Positions 29,486-39,592 of a stretch of 64,000 nt of DNA are shown here, piece by piece. The notes beneath the pieces were generated by a model. The model worked only from the letters and a program-made list of their open reading frames with translations. It did not search any database and was not told the DNA's origin. Made by a program: the position numbers and the translations under genes. Source of the DNA: Verrucomicrobiota bacterium (GTDB lineage Bacteria > Verrucomicrobiota > Verrucomicrobiia > Verrucomicrobiales > Akkermansiaceae); contig JAPLUI010000331.1 in assembly GCA_026397725.1 (NCBI GenBank), positions 1-64,000 on the forward strand. The letters are read 5' to 3'. Every line of letters starts with the position of its first letter. Within the stretch, counting starts at the first letter, position 1.

Positions 29486-30406
29486 TCAGCGTTTCCGGCG
29501 AGTCACCAACACTCCGCTGGCGAGTAACGTCAGGACCACGCAACTTGGTTCAGGGATGACACTGGCAACGCGGAAGCCGATGACGTCGTTCTCGCGCGAC
29601 GGGCCGAAGTAGTTGCGGGACGAGGAGACAAGGCTGTCGACGTCGTCGAGCCAGGAGCCCCCGCGCAGGCCGCGATTCGAGCCGGAGATGACGGCCTCAT
29701 GCCACTCCCAAGCGTTGCCGCCCTGGCCATACGTGCCGTAGGAACTCGGAGTGCCATAGCCGACATTGACCAGTCCAGTGGCAGATGGATAATAATTCGC
29801 ATCTGCCGTGGTGATAGTGTTCCGTCCGTTGGGATAGAGCGAGTAGGTAGAGGTGGTGGCGTTGTAATACGCCGCCTTATACCACTCGTTTTCGCTGGGG
29901 ATGTAAACCATAGCCCCGAGGTTTACCATGATGATGCCGCTGGTGGCCCCGTTGAGCGTGTAGGCTCCCGTCTCCATGCTGGCGCTGCCTTGTCCGTTGC
30001 CCAGCCAGTTGCTGAAGCGTGCCGCGTCAAACCACGTTACTCCAACCACCGGCATGTTCGCGTAGGTGCTGCCCACACTGTAGCTATAACTGCCGCTAAC
30101 GCCGCTTCGGGTGATGTTGCTGCCGTAGGTGCCTGCGGTTCCCATGGTCGAATTGTAAATCCCGCTGCTGTTGGAAGCGCCCTTGGCGTTGAGGAAGTCC
30201 ACGTATTGCGCGTTGGTCACTTCGTAGGTGCCGATCTTGTAGGCGTGATCCACCGCACCGTAGCCGGTGGAGTCCGCCAAATTATTGACATTGCCGATAG
30301 TCGTCCAAGTCGTCCAGCTCATGCTGACCACGGCCAGAGCCGGAGTGACGAGCGAAACGCCGGCCAAAACGGCCAGCCCGATGGATGTGATGATGCGTTG
30401 TTTCAT
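29486..30406 (-). CDS. SUMF1/formylglycine-generating-enzyme-like domain protein with PEP-CTERM tail
   Basis: YEVTNAQYVDFLNA, PVVGVTWFDAARFSNWL, NEWYKAAYY, GNAWEWHEAV, RGGSW motifs; C-term VIPEPSCVVLTLLASGVLVTRRKR. Confidence 0.85.
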   Translation of the reverse strand: MKQRIITSIGLAVLAGVSLVTPALAVVSMSWTTWTTIGNVNNLADSTGYGAVDHAYKIGTYEVTNAQYVDFLNAKGASNSSGIYNSTMGTAGTYGSNITRSGVSGSYSYSVGSTYANMPVVGVTWFDAARFSNWLGNGQGSASMETGAYTLNGATSGIIMVNLGAMVYIPSENEWYKAAYYNATTSTYSLYPNGRNTITTADANYYPSATGLVNVGYGTPSSYGTYGQGGNAWEWHEAVISGSNRGLRGGSWLDDVDSLVSSSRNYFGPSRENDVIGFRVASVIPEPSCVVLTLLASGVLVTRRKR

Positions 30407-30477
30407 GGTGATTGCATGTAAGACTCCGCATCATATGCTCCCCCCCCGAGTCAATGATTATTTTCATGTTCGCCAAT

Positions 30478-31380
30478 TTATTTTCCGGCGGTTTCGGGAG
30501 CCTTCGCGAAGCCGGTTGGCGGTGGCAACGCACTGCCCGACGGCTTCCACAGCATGTCCACCGGCACGCCATACTTGGCGGCGGTTTCAAGGATCAGCTT
30601 CGCGTCACTGGCACGGCGTTCGATTTCCTCACCGAAATCCGCACCCAGCTCGGCGTAGTGGTCGCTGAGGGTCTTGAGACCCATTTCCACGTCGGCGCGG
30701 TTCTGTTGGGCTTCGCGGCCCGCATCGACAGTCACACGCCTCGGAGCCACTGAACTGATCTTCCACCAACCCGCGATGGGCGGCAGCAGGCCGCGGCTGA
30801 TGGCGTCACCGATGACGTAGGCCCACACCGGGCGGATGAAGCGCCGTTCAAGGATCATCTGGCGGAACGAAAACCGCCGTTCGGCCTTGGCAACAATCAA
30901 ACGCACACCCGCGCCGTCGATCTTGCTGGAATCCGCCGCAAACTCGAACGGGATCATGCCCAGCGCGGAATCCCGCCGCAAGTGCTCAAGGAAGCCGGTG
31001 AATGTTGGACTCGGGCGGTTGGATTGGAAACTGTCTAACGACTCGTCCGGCTTGAGGGCGACCAGCTTGCCGCCGACGATGCGCTGGAGCGATACCGGGT
31101 CGCTCGTGTCACCCGTGCCGCCGGTCCCGCCCACCACGAAGTCACCGTTGTCGTCGATCTCGCCGCGTGCCGTCTTGAGGATGCGCGACACGTCGGCGTT
31201 GTCTTTGACCGCCTGTTTCTCCAGCGCCAGCATATCCATTTCGTCGAGGACGTGGTTGATCGAACTATGAGATAGCCACCCGGCACGATCTCCAACTTGT
31301 AGTTCTCCAGATACTCGCGCCATGCCAGCGCCAGACGCTTTTGATAGAACTGCTGAATGAGCGACACGTCCCCACGCCGG
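30478..31380 (-). pseudogene. Phage portal protein (lambda-like) remnant, frameshifted
   Basis: SYSRS... equivalent part MSLIQQFYQKRLALAWREYLENYKLEIVPGGYLI in one frame, then FRQMILERRFIRPVWAYVIGDAISRGLLPPI...GLKTLSDHYAELGADFGEEI in another. Confidence 0.55.
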
Positions 31381-31489
31381 GCGGCAGCCTTGGCACGGAG
31401 ATATAACTTTGCCAGCCGGCCCTAGCTCATGGCGCACAGGGCGTTCCAGTGGAATCCGGTGTTCTCCCTCGGCGCGTTCTGGTTGGTTA

Positions 31490-32071
31490 TCACAACACCT
31501 CGTCGATGGCGCGGCGGGCTTCCTTCTGGATGCCGGTGGCGTCGAGACCCGACAGGATCGGCGGCAATTCCTGCTCGAATTTATTGCGGAGCATCGCCGT
31601 TGCCTGCGCCACGAACTCGGTCCACATCTGCCGCACGTCCTCGACCGCCACATACTCGCCGCGCCGGATGCCCAGCCGCAGTTCACGTTCCTCCACTTCT
31701 GCCAGCAGCTTGCGGGCCTTGAGCGAGGTTTCGATGTCGCCGGCCTGTGGGGTGAGTTCGCCACCCTTGAGGTCGTTGCGTCGCATGAACTCCTGCCACG
31801 CGGCCACGTCATGCAAGCCGTTGGCGGCGGGCTTCGGCGCGTCCTTGCGCTTTTTCCAGGTGTTGAGCGACTGGCGGGTGATGCCGAGGACGGCGGCCAA
31901 CTCGACATAACTGGCTGCCGTGGCAGGGGCGGCCCCGGTGCCGGTCGCCATCGACTGCAACATGGCCCGCTCCGTGCGGGTCAACTTGCCGCCCTTCTGC
32001 CCGCGACCGACAAGGTTCGCAAAGTCGCGGGTGAGCAGTTTTTTGGCAATGTCGGGCGCAACGGCATCCAT
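31490..32071 (-). CDS. Phage DNA-packaging/terminase small subunit-like protein
   Basis: HTH-like YVELAAVLGITRQSLNTWKKRKDAPKP then Glu/Arg-rich helix AGDIETSLKARKLLAEVEERELRLGIRRGEYV. Confidence 0.6.
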   Translation of the reverse strand: MDAVAPDIAKKLLTRDFANLVGRGQKGGKLTRTERAMLQSMATGTGAAPATAASYVELAAVLGITRQSLNTWKKRKDAPKPAANGLHDVAAWQEFMRRNDLKGGELTPQAGDIETSLKARKLLAEVEERELRLGIRRGEYVAVEDVRQMWTEFVAQATAMLRNKFEQELPPILSGLDATGIQKEARRAIDEVL

Positions 32072-32557
32072 CTGCCGGGGGCGGAGGCGTCAACCTACTC
32101 AAGAATGGCGTGAAAGAAATGAGCCACCAAGGTCCGATGCGACCTTGCACAAGTCGATCACATAGGTATCCACAGCCTTGGTCACCTGCGCTTCTTTCAG
32201 CTCCCCGCTTTTTGCGATGCCCAGGGTGCTGACTGCGGCATAGCTGATCGCTTGCACCCCCCGGCCCGGCAACACCTCATGCTTGAGTTCACCTTGAGGG
32301 TCCTCATTACTGCTAAGAAATTGCTTTGGTGGTGAAGGCCGTTGAAAGAGCCGGTGGCCGGATCGGGGGGCGGGAAAAGGAGGCGGGGAGTTGCGGAGGC
32401 ATGACTTGGGGTTGTGTTTCGGAGTTTCGGGTTAGCGGCAGGATTGCGGTTTCGATTGGATGGCGGGTGGCTGGACAGGTCGAATCGGCTGCGGTCGAAT
32501 GGCCGCTTCCTATCGAGAAACGGATTTTGGCCTGCAACCCCGCCTATATGGTTCAAA

Positions 32558-34726
32558 CTACTTCTTGATCACGGCCGTGGCTTCGCGCAGCAGGATTCTT
32601 GCCAGGACCCAATCCCACCAGTAACCATATGGGTTGTTATCGTGGTGATAGTTTTCAACCATGGTGCGGCTTCGGGCCAGCTCGCTGCGTGCCCCATCCG
32701 TCTGGCCGAGGCGGAAGTGAGCCATGGCCCGCACCAGGTTGACGCTGGCATTCAATGCCGCGTCGGGATCCTTGAAATCCAAGGAAGTTTCGCACATCGC
32801 CACGGCTCCCGCATCATCGTGCTGACGGTATTTCATGAGGGCCAGCGAAAATGCGCGCCAAGCGGCAAACCCCTCGTTGAATTGGGGTCCGCTTTGCTCC
32901 AGGGATGTTGCGGCCAGCTCGGCGAGTGGATCCAGCGAGCGGAGGATGTGGCTGTCCGCCGGCGTCAACAGGCTGATCTTGATGATGCGGTCGGCCCACG
33001 ACGGGTTGGTGGTGGTGGCATAATGAGCGATGGCCGCACGCCGAAACCGTTCATAGCCAGCCACATCCCCGGCCTCGACCAGAGCGGCACCATAGCGCAG
33101 GCAATCCAAGGAGGTGATGTCCCATTGATTGGATTCGCCCATTTGAAACAAGACCGTGTAACGCGTGCAAGCTGGTTGCCAGCGCTCATTGACGGTATGC
33201 CAGTCGCCCAGCGTGCGATACAACGCGGCGTATTCCAGCCCGACCTCGGCAGTCGGGATGCCGTGGATCAGTTGGTCGGCGGCGGCGAATTGATCGCGGG
33301 TCAACAACAGCATGGCCTGGGTCAGCTTTTGCCGGTTCTCGCCTGCCTGACGCAAGCGCACCTGCTCGCGGAGTGCCACGCGTTCCCTGAGAAAAAGCCA
33401 GGTGGAAGTGCCCAAGCCGATCATCAGCGCGACGACCACGGCGGTGCCTGCGGCGAACACCACCCGGTTCCGGCGCAACATTTTTTGCAGGCGGTAGATC
33501 CGGCTCGGCGGGCGTGCCAGCACCGTCTCGTGGTTCAGGTAACGCTGCAAATCCGTCGCCAGGGCGTTCACCGTTTCATATCGCCGCCGCCGGTCCTTCT
33601 CCAGCGCCTTCATCACGATCCAATCCAGATCGCCGCGCAGCGACGAGACGAGTTGCCTCGACTCCGCGTGGTGCTGGGCGGCGATGGCGGCGAGCCGCGT
33701 GTTGCCCAGGGTGGTCAGCAGGGTCGATGGCGGCGGCGGCTCGGTCTCGCGCAGGGTGCGGCACATTTCAACCATCCCGGACTCTAGCAGTTTGGTGGAA
33801 TCAAACGGGGTTTGTCCGGTGAGCAATTCATACAGCAACACGCCCAGGCTGTAGATGTCGCTGCGGGTGTCCACGTCCAGACCGCTGGTGTCCGCCTGCT
33901 CGGGACTCATGTAGGCGGGCGTGCCGATGAATTGCTGCACGGCGGTGAAAAGCGTGTGGTCGGCGAGCCTGCCTTCGGTGGCTTTGGCAATGCCGAAATC
34001 GATCACCTTGGGTACCGGCGTGCCATTCTCCAATGCGACCAGGATGTTGGACGGTTTGATATCGCGATGAATCACCCCCTTTTGATGCGCGTGCTGGATG
34101 GCATGGCAAATTTGGATGAAAAGCTCCAGCCGTTGCCGGGTGCCGAGATGGTTCTGGTCGCAATAGTCGGTGATTGTCACCCCCTGCACCAACTCCATCA
34201 CAATGTAGGGCCGGCCGGATTCGGTGGCCCCGGCATCCAGCACATGGGCGATGTTCGGATGGGCCATCAAGGCGAGCGTCTGCCGCTCCGCCTCAAAGCG
34301 GGCGATGACCTTTTCCGTATCCATGCCCAGCCGGATGATTTTCAGCGCCACCCGGCGGCGCAGCGGACGCGCCTGTTCGGCCTCATACACCACGCCACAG
34401 CCGCCTTCACCCAGCCGCCGCAACAATTGGTACCGGCCAATGACCGTGCCACAGGCGCTCCCCGCCGTGTCGGCAGGGCCCGGCGCGTGCGGCAACGCGA
34501 CGCTGGATGTTAGATGCGGGACCCCCGCGCCGTCCGTCAGATGCACCGGGCTCACCCTGAAGAATTCTTCCGCCGACGCATGCACGGCTAACAGCTTCTC
34601 GAGGCGGTTCCGCACCTCTGGATTGCCGCTGCATGCCTGGTCGAGAAATGCCGTTCGCGCCGACGGATCTGCCAGTTCGATGGCGGATCCGAACAGTTCT
34701 TTCTCGATGGGTCTGGATTGGGTCAT
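32558..34726 (-). CDS. Serine/threonine protein kinase with transmembrane segment and TPR-like C-terminus
   Basis: YQLLRRLGEGGCGVVYEAE (P-loop), VIHRDIKPSNIL (catalytic loop), VIDFGIAKA (DFG), GTPAYMSPEQA. Confidence 0.9.
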   Translation of the reverse strand: MTQSRPIEKELFGSAIELADPSARTAFLDQACSGNPEVRNRLEKLLAVHASAEEFFRVSPVHLTDGAGVPHLTSSVALPHAPGPADTAGSACGTVIGRYQLLRRLGEGGCGVVYEAEQARPLRRRVALKIIRLGMDTEKVIARFEAERQTLALMAHPNIAHVLDAGATESGRPYIVMELVQGVTITDYCDQNHLGTRQRLELFIQICHAIQHAHQKGVIHRDIKPSNILVALENGTPVPKVIDFGIAKATEGRLADHTLFTAVQQFIGTPAYMSPEQADTSGLDVDTRSDIYSLGVLLYELLTGQTPFDSTKLLESGMVEMCRTLRETEPPPPSTLLTTLGNTRLAAIAAQHHAESRQLVSSLRGDLDWIVMKALEKDRRRRYETVNALATDLQRYLNHETVLARPPSRIYRLQKMLRRNRVVFAAGTAVVVALMIGLGTSTWLFLRERVALREQVRLRQAGENRQKLTQAMLLLTRDQFAAADQLIHGIPTAEVGLEYAALYRTLGDWHTVNERWQPACTRYTVLFQMGESNQWDITSLDCLRYGAALVEAGDVAGYERFRRAAIAHYATTTNPSWADRIIKISLLTPADSHILRSLDPLAELAATSLEQSGPQFNEGFAAWRAFSLALMKYRQHDDAGAVAMCETSLDFKDPDAALNASVNLVRAMAHFRLGQTDGARSELARSRTMVENYHHDNNPYGYWWDWVLARILLREATAVIKK

Positions 34727-34793
34727 GCAGCGGTGTGCCGTCCTTCATTTCCATAAGCGTAATGCGTGCGGGAAACCCGCCATCACGGGCCTG

Positions 34794-35351
34794 TCATATT
34801 TCCTCCTGAATGATTACGAAGAGACGAGTCTTGGCGTAAGCCCATTGCCGATCCACCGTGCGTTCGCTCACGTTGAGGATGGCCGCGACCTCGCCGTTGG
34901 TCAGCCCGCAGAAGAACTTCAGGGTGATCACCCGGGCGCTTTCCGGGTCTTCCTCCTCCAACCGCCCCAGACATTGATCCACCAGCAACACCTGATCCTC
35001 CGCCGTCACGCTGGCCAAATCCAGACCTTCGATCCACACCTTCACCAGCCCCCCACCGCCTTTGAGGCTCAGCTTGTGCCGCGCCCGGTCCACGAGAATC
35101 CGCCGCATCGCCAGGGCCGCCGCGCGAAAAAAATGCGCCCGGTTCTGCCACGTCCGATCACCCTCTTGCACCAGGCGCAGCCAGGCTTCATGCACCAGCG
35201 CGGTCGGCTGCAGCGTCTGCCCCTCCGCTTCCCCGGTCATGTATGCGCCGGCCTGACGCCGCAACTCATCATAGACCAGCGGCAGCAATTCCTCGGAGGC
35301 CTGGCCCTCACCACGGGCAATGCCGTCAAGAATCAGCGTTACGTCGTTCAT
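34794..35351 (-). CDS. ECF-type RNA polymerase sigma factor
   Basis: LLPLVYDELRRQAGAYM...LQPTALVHEAWLRL...ALAMRRILVDRARHK...FFCGLTNGEVAAILNVSERTVDRQWAYAKTRL. Confidence 0.9.
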   Translation of the reverse strand: MNDVTLILDGIARGEGQASEELLPLVYDELRRQAGAYMTGEAEGQTLQPTALVHEAWLRLVQEGDRTWQNRAHFFRAAALAMRRILVDRARHKLSLKGGGGLVKVWIEGLDLASVTAEDQVLLVDQCLGRLEEEDPESARVITLKFFCGLTNGEVAAILNVSERTVDRQWAYAKTRLFVIIQEEI

Positions 35352-35413
35352 CAGGGGTGAGGTGGATGTGTAGAGTGGTCAGGGACTCTAGCCTGGCCTC
35401 CCGCTCCGGTCAA

Positions 35414-35460
35414 GCCCAGTCGGCGCAGCCCAGTCGGCGCAGCCCAGTCGGCGCAGCCGG
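35414..35460. repeat. Tandem repeat, about 14-bp unit CCCAGTCGGCGCAG, three copies
   Basis: cccagtcggcgcagcccagtcggcgcagcccagtcggcgcag. Confidence 0.8.
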
Positions 35461-35680
35461 CGCAGCGAGCGCTACACCCAGGCACTCCGCAAGTGCCGCG
35501 ACGAACTGCAACTCGACCTCGAGCGGAGCGAGGACCAAAAATCCGCGCTCGACAGGGCAGTGTCGCGCAAGGAGCAACTCATCGAACAACACATGGAGCG
35601 GATGGACACCACTATTAAACAGGGTGTCAGAGAAGCAGTCAGAACCCTGCTTGACGCCATCATCATCACCAACCGTCCCG

Positions 35681-36424
35681 TCAGTTCTCCCTGCCCTGTT
35701 GCGCCCGCCTCCGGCGCTGGCATCCTCTGCGGCGGGTGCGCAGGAGCAGGCCGGAAGCAAGTAAACCGGCGAGAGCCAGCGCATTGGCCGGCTCGGGCAC
35801 GGCGGCCAGGGTCATCGACCAGGAGTTGAGTTGCATGGTGCCGCCGGTTTCCATGTCGGCGATGAAGCAATACCAAGTGCCGTTAGGGTCGGGGGTGACG
35901 AGGCTGTTCACAAGGTCGTCCAGAGTGGCAGAGGCACGCTCGTCGCCACTCACCACGGTGTCGGGGTCGGCCAAACGCCGGTCCGGCTGCCAGGTGCCGA
36001 CGAGGATGCCGTCGCCCGTCAGTTCATGGAATTGGGATTGATAGGTGTGGATGTCATAGGCCGCGCGGTCGCTCAGGGTGATGTTCAAGCCACCGTCATC
36101 GTAGCCGGCGGGCAGCAGGACGCTGCGTCCCGGACGGTTGAGCAGCACCGCCATGTCGTAGCTGCCGGCGGGGGTTTGGTGTGCCAGATAGGCATACAAG
36201 TCCCCGACGTAGCCGCCATAGCCGGTGCCCTGGATGTTCAATGACAGATCCAAGGTGTAGCGGGTGTTCACGGCCAGGCCGGAAACCACGAGGGCACGCA
36301 GGATGCCGTTGGCGTCATGGTCGGGAATGGCGAGCGGCGAAACGAGGATGTCGGAGAAGGTGCTGGCGGCGGATGCTCCCGTGGCCAGGGTCAGACCCAG
36401 TGCGAGTTGTTTGATGAGGTTCAT
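35681..36424 (-). CDS. PEP-CTERM sorted secreted protein
   Basis: Signal peptide MNLIKQLALGLTLATGASA; C-term AVPEPANALALAGLLASGLLLRTRRR; P-domain-like NGTWYCFIADMETGGTMQLNSWSMTL. Confidence 0.75.
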   Translation of the reverse strand: MNLIKQLALGLTLATGASAASTFSDILVSPLAIPDHDANGILRALVVSGLAVNTRYTLDLSLNIQGTGYGGYVGDLYAYLAHQTPAGSYDMAVLLNRPGRSVLLPAGYDDGGLNITLSDRAAYDIHTYQSQFHELTGDGILVGTWQPDRRLADPDTVVSGDERASATLDDLVNSLVTPDPNGTWYCFIADMETGGTMQLNSWSMTLAAVPEPANALALAGLLASGLLLRTRRRGCQRRRRAQQGREN

Positions 36425-36442
36425 GTGAGGGGGCCGTGGGGG

Positions 36443-37960
36443 TTATTTTTTGAAGCGGTAGAAGCGTGGGGAGTCGGTGGCCCCGGGGTCAGTGATGACC
36501 AGGCGGCCGTCCGCCCCTGCGGTGATGGATCCCAGCGGCGTCCAGAAGGACAGGTCGCTGCTCGCCTCCGCCTGATAGAGCCGGTTCGGGATGGCGGCAA
36601 AGGTCAGCACTTTGCCAGCTCCGTGCGGGTTGTTCACGATGCCGCCAGCCAGCAGCGTCGCGGGACTGGTGGTGAAGCTGGTGCCGGGCGTGTGCAGGGT
36701 CACCCTGGCGGTCGCGGTGCTCAAGGTGCCATTGGCCAGCACATAGTCGAAATACGCCGGGGTGCTGTCCGCCAGGCCGGCGGCGGGGGTGAAGGTAATC
36801 CAGCGCCCGCTCAGGCTGACGGTGCCGCCGGACACCGCGCTGACCGTGCTGATGGACAGACTGCGGCCTAACGAATCGCTGTCATTGGCGAGCAACTGCG
36901 CCACGGCGATCTTGGTGGCACCTTGCGGCGAACGATTGTCCAAAGTGTCGTCCACCGCCGTCGGCGGCGTTGCCACGCTCGGAGTGGTCGGCGTGCCTTT
37001 GCTGATGCGGTGGTTGTAGGAATCCGCCACGTAAAGATTGCCCACGCTGTCCACCGCGATGCCCAACGGCCATGAGAAATTCGCGGCACTGCCGATGCCG
37101 TCTGCCCCGCCAATGATGCCGGCAATGCCCCCGACGGTCGTCACCACCCCGGCCGCCGTCACCTTCCGGATCGTGTTGTTATACATGTCAGCCACGAACA
37201 CGTTGCACGCGCTGTCCACCGCCACGCCGGTAGGATAGTAAAACAACGCCGCGCTGCCCGTGCCGTCCACACTGCCATAAGCCCCCGCGCTGCCCGCCAG
37301 CGTCGTCACTACCCCCGCTGCCGTCACCTTTCGGATCGTGTAGTTGTACATGTCAGCCACGAACACGTTGCCCGCGCTGTCCACTGCCACGCCGGTAGGA
37401 TAGTAAAACAACGCCGCGTTGCCCGTGCCATCCGCACTGCCAGGATTCCCCGCGCTGCCCGCCAGCGTCGTCACCACCCCCGCCGCCGTCACCTTCCGAA
37501 TCGTATGGTTGTAGGTGTCCGCCACATACACGTTGCCCGCGCTGTCCACCGCCACGCCATAAGGATAGTTAAACCGCGCCGCGCTGCCCGTGCCATCCGC
37601 GTTCCCCGGGCCGCCCGGCAGGCCGGCGAAGTTGGTCCAGGCATAGACGGGGTCAGACTGGCCCGGCGCGGGAAGGCTGGCCGCCAGGAGCACCGCGACC
37701 AGCGTCAGGAAAGCGAGACCGGGACGCCAACGGGAAGGGAAGGGAAGGGAAGGGAAGGGAAGGGAAGGGGCGGAGGGCGCGGTCAAGAAAAGCAACGACT
37801 CCGGACAAATTGCTGTTGAGGTTGGCACACATGGGAAAGAGGGAGTGAAAACAAGCGTTCGACTGCCCTTGCCAAGTTCTTTCAGAATATTTTCTATTTT
37901 TTCAAAGAAATCATGGGGATGCGTTGCCGATGGTTGCATACCCCTGCCGGTTCCTGCCAT
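36443..37960 (-). CDS. NHL-repeat secreted protein with Ig/cadherin-like domain (start uncertain)
   Basis: Repeats YPTGVAVDSAGNVFVADMYNYTIRKVTAAGVVTTLAGSAG; later AVDDTLDNRSPQGATKIAVAQLLANDSD. Confidence 0.8.
   Translation of the reverse strand: MAGTGRGMQPSATHPHDFFEKIENILKELGKGSRTLVFTPSFPCVPTSTAICPESLLFLTAPSAPSLPFPSLPFPSRWRPGLAFLTLVAVLLAASLPAPGQSDPVYAWTNFAGLPGGPGNADGTGSAARFNYPYGVAVDSAGNVYVADTYNHTIRKVTAAGVVTTLAGSAGNPGSADGTGNAALFYYPTGVAVDSAGNVFVADMYNYTIRKVTAAGVVTTLAGSAGAYGSVDGTGSAALFYYPTGVAVDSACNVFVADMYNNTIRKVTAAGVVTTVGGIAGIIGGADGIGSAANFSWPLGIAVDSVGNLYVADSYNHRISKGTPTTPSVATPPTAVDDTLDNRSPQGATKIAVAQLLANDSDSLGRSLSISTVSAVSGGTVSLSGRWITFTPAAGLADSTPAYFDYVLANGTLSTATARVTLHTPGTSFTTSPATLLAGGIVNNPHGAGKVLTFAAIPNRLYQAEASSDLSFWTPLGSITAGADGRLVITDPGATDSPRFYRFKK
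37732..37770. repeat. Pentanucleotide microsatellite (GGGAA) of about 7.6 units
   Basis: gggaagggaagggaagggaagggaagggaagggaagggg. Confidence 0.95.
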
Positions 37961-38070
37961 TGATCCACGATCTTTGATCCACGCTCCCCTGCCACCGGAG
38001 GGCAGTTCGACCGCTCTGGCTACGTCCGACAGGTGGGAGCGGCTGCGGTGTTAGGTGTGCGGAATACACG

Positions 38071-38116
38071 GCGCGAGACGCGCCGTCCACGGCCTGCGGC
38101 GGGACGCCGCAGCCAC
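38071..38116. repeat. GC-rich dispersed repeat, copy 1
   Basis: gcgcgagacgcgccgtccacggcctgcggcgggacgccgcagccac; related sequence at 56108-56155. Confidence 0.5.
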
Positions 38117-38302
38117 TTCCAGGACGACGTTGGTGATTGGTTGCTTCAAACATGGTGTCGGAGAAGCAGTTAGGAGGGATCGGTCGCCGGGAGGAAGTAG
38201 GGCGGCTCCGGCCTCGGGCCGCCCACTGGTCCGCCGTTAGGCGGTGATGGAGCGCGGGGCATGGAGCGCGCATGGGCGGGCTGAAGCCCTGCCTCTATCA
38301 TG

Positions 38303-39592
38303 TCAGATGACCCGCGACCAGAGAACCTTGAGGTAGCGGGATTCCGGATAGTTGGAGAGGGTGGGGTGGTCGGGGCCGGCCCCGGTGCGATCGAAGGTTT
38401 GCAGGCGCAGGTTGCGGCGGTGGGCGGAGGTGATGACGATGCGCTCGAACTCGCCCGCACCTAACTGGCCGGAGCAGGAACAGGTGACGAAGAGCCCCGC
38501 CGGGGCAACGAGTTGCAGCGCGAGTTTGTTGAGGTCGGCGTATTTGGCGATGCCGAGTTCGTCCTCGCGGCCATGGATGAACTTGGGCGGATCGGCGATG
38601 ACGAGGTCCCAGGTGCGGCCGTTGTCGATCATCGTGCGCAGCCAGGTGAAGGCGTCGGCATGGGTGAACTTGACCTTGGCGGAGTTGAGGTTGGCATTGC
38701 GCTTGGCCATGGCCACGGCGGATTCATCGAGATCGACGGCGGTGACTTCGCAGGCCCCGCCCAACGCCGCGGCGAGCGCGAAACCACCAGTGTAACAGCA
38801 GAGGTCCAACACCTGGCGCCCGGCGGCCAGCACGCCGAATTTCCTCCGGTTGTCGCGTTGGTCGCAGAAGAAGCCGGTTTTGTGGCCTTGGCTGAAATCG
38901 ACTTCGTAGCGGATCCCGTGCTCGCGGATCTTGACCGAGCGAACGTGGTCGGACACCGCGCCGCCGACGCGCGGGATGCCCTCGATGCGGGCGAGGTCGG
39001 GGTCCACGCTAACCACCAGGCGGCGGGTACCGAAGCACTCGTGCAAGAGCGGCAGCCAACCCGGCAAGCGTTGCCAGGCAGCGAGGTTGGTGAGTTCCAC
39101 GGCGAGCACATCGGCGAACTTGTCGGCCACCATGCCGGGCAGAAAATCCGCGTCGCCATGGATGGCGCGATAGGCGTCGGTGTCGGCGTCGAGCTGGAGG
39201 ATCTCGCGGCGCAACGCGGCGGCGCGGCGGATGGCGGCCTCGAAAAATGTTTCGTCGATGGCGTCGGGCGAGTGGCTGACGACGCGCAGGGGCATGCGGG
39301 ACTTTGGGTTCCACAGGCCCCAGCCGAAGTGGGTGCCTTCCTTGCCGAGCACTTGGACGAGCGTGCCGGGGGTGGCGTCGCGCGACACCTCGCCGATCAT
39401 TTTCGGCCAGATCGAGGGGTGGAAGGTTTGGTATTTGATTTGGACGCTCGGCACGGGGGGATGAAGCGCGAGCCACCGGGAGATGTCGAACCAATAGTGA
39501 GAGGTGGCGCCGGCTTGAAGCAAGACCGATCCGCAAACCGGGTTTGCCAAGTGGGCGGAAATCGGGGATGCTCTCCGTCCATGAAAATGCAC
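38303..39592 (-). CDS. rlmI: Class I SAM-dependent rRNA methyltransferase (RlmI-like)
   Basis: DFSQGHKTGFFCDQRDNRR, VLDLCCYTGGFALAAA, DLVIADPPKF, LFVTCSCSGQL. Confidence 0.8.
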   Translation of the reverse strand: MHFHGRRASPISAHLANPVCGSVLLQAGATSHYWFDISRWLALHPPVPSVQIKYQTFHPSIWPKMIGEVSRDATPGTLVQVLGKEGTHFGWGLWNPKSRMPLRVVSHSPDAIDETFFEAAIRRAAALRREILQLDADTDAYRAIHGDADFLPGMVADKFADVLAVELTNLAAWQRLPGWLPLLHECFGTRRLVVSVDPDLARIEGIPRVGGAVSDHVRSVKIREHGIRYEVDFSQGHKTGFFCDQRDNRRKFGVLAAGRQVLDLCCYTGGFALAAALGGACEVTAVDLDESAVAMAKRNANLNSAKVKFTHADAFTWLRTMIDNGRTWDLVIADPPKFIHGREDELGIAKYADLNKLALQLVAPAGLFVTCSCSGQLGAGEFERIVITSAHRRNLRLQTFDRTGAGPDHPTLSNYPESRYLKVLWSRVI

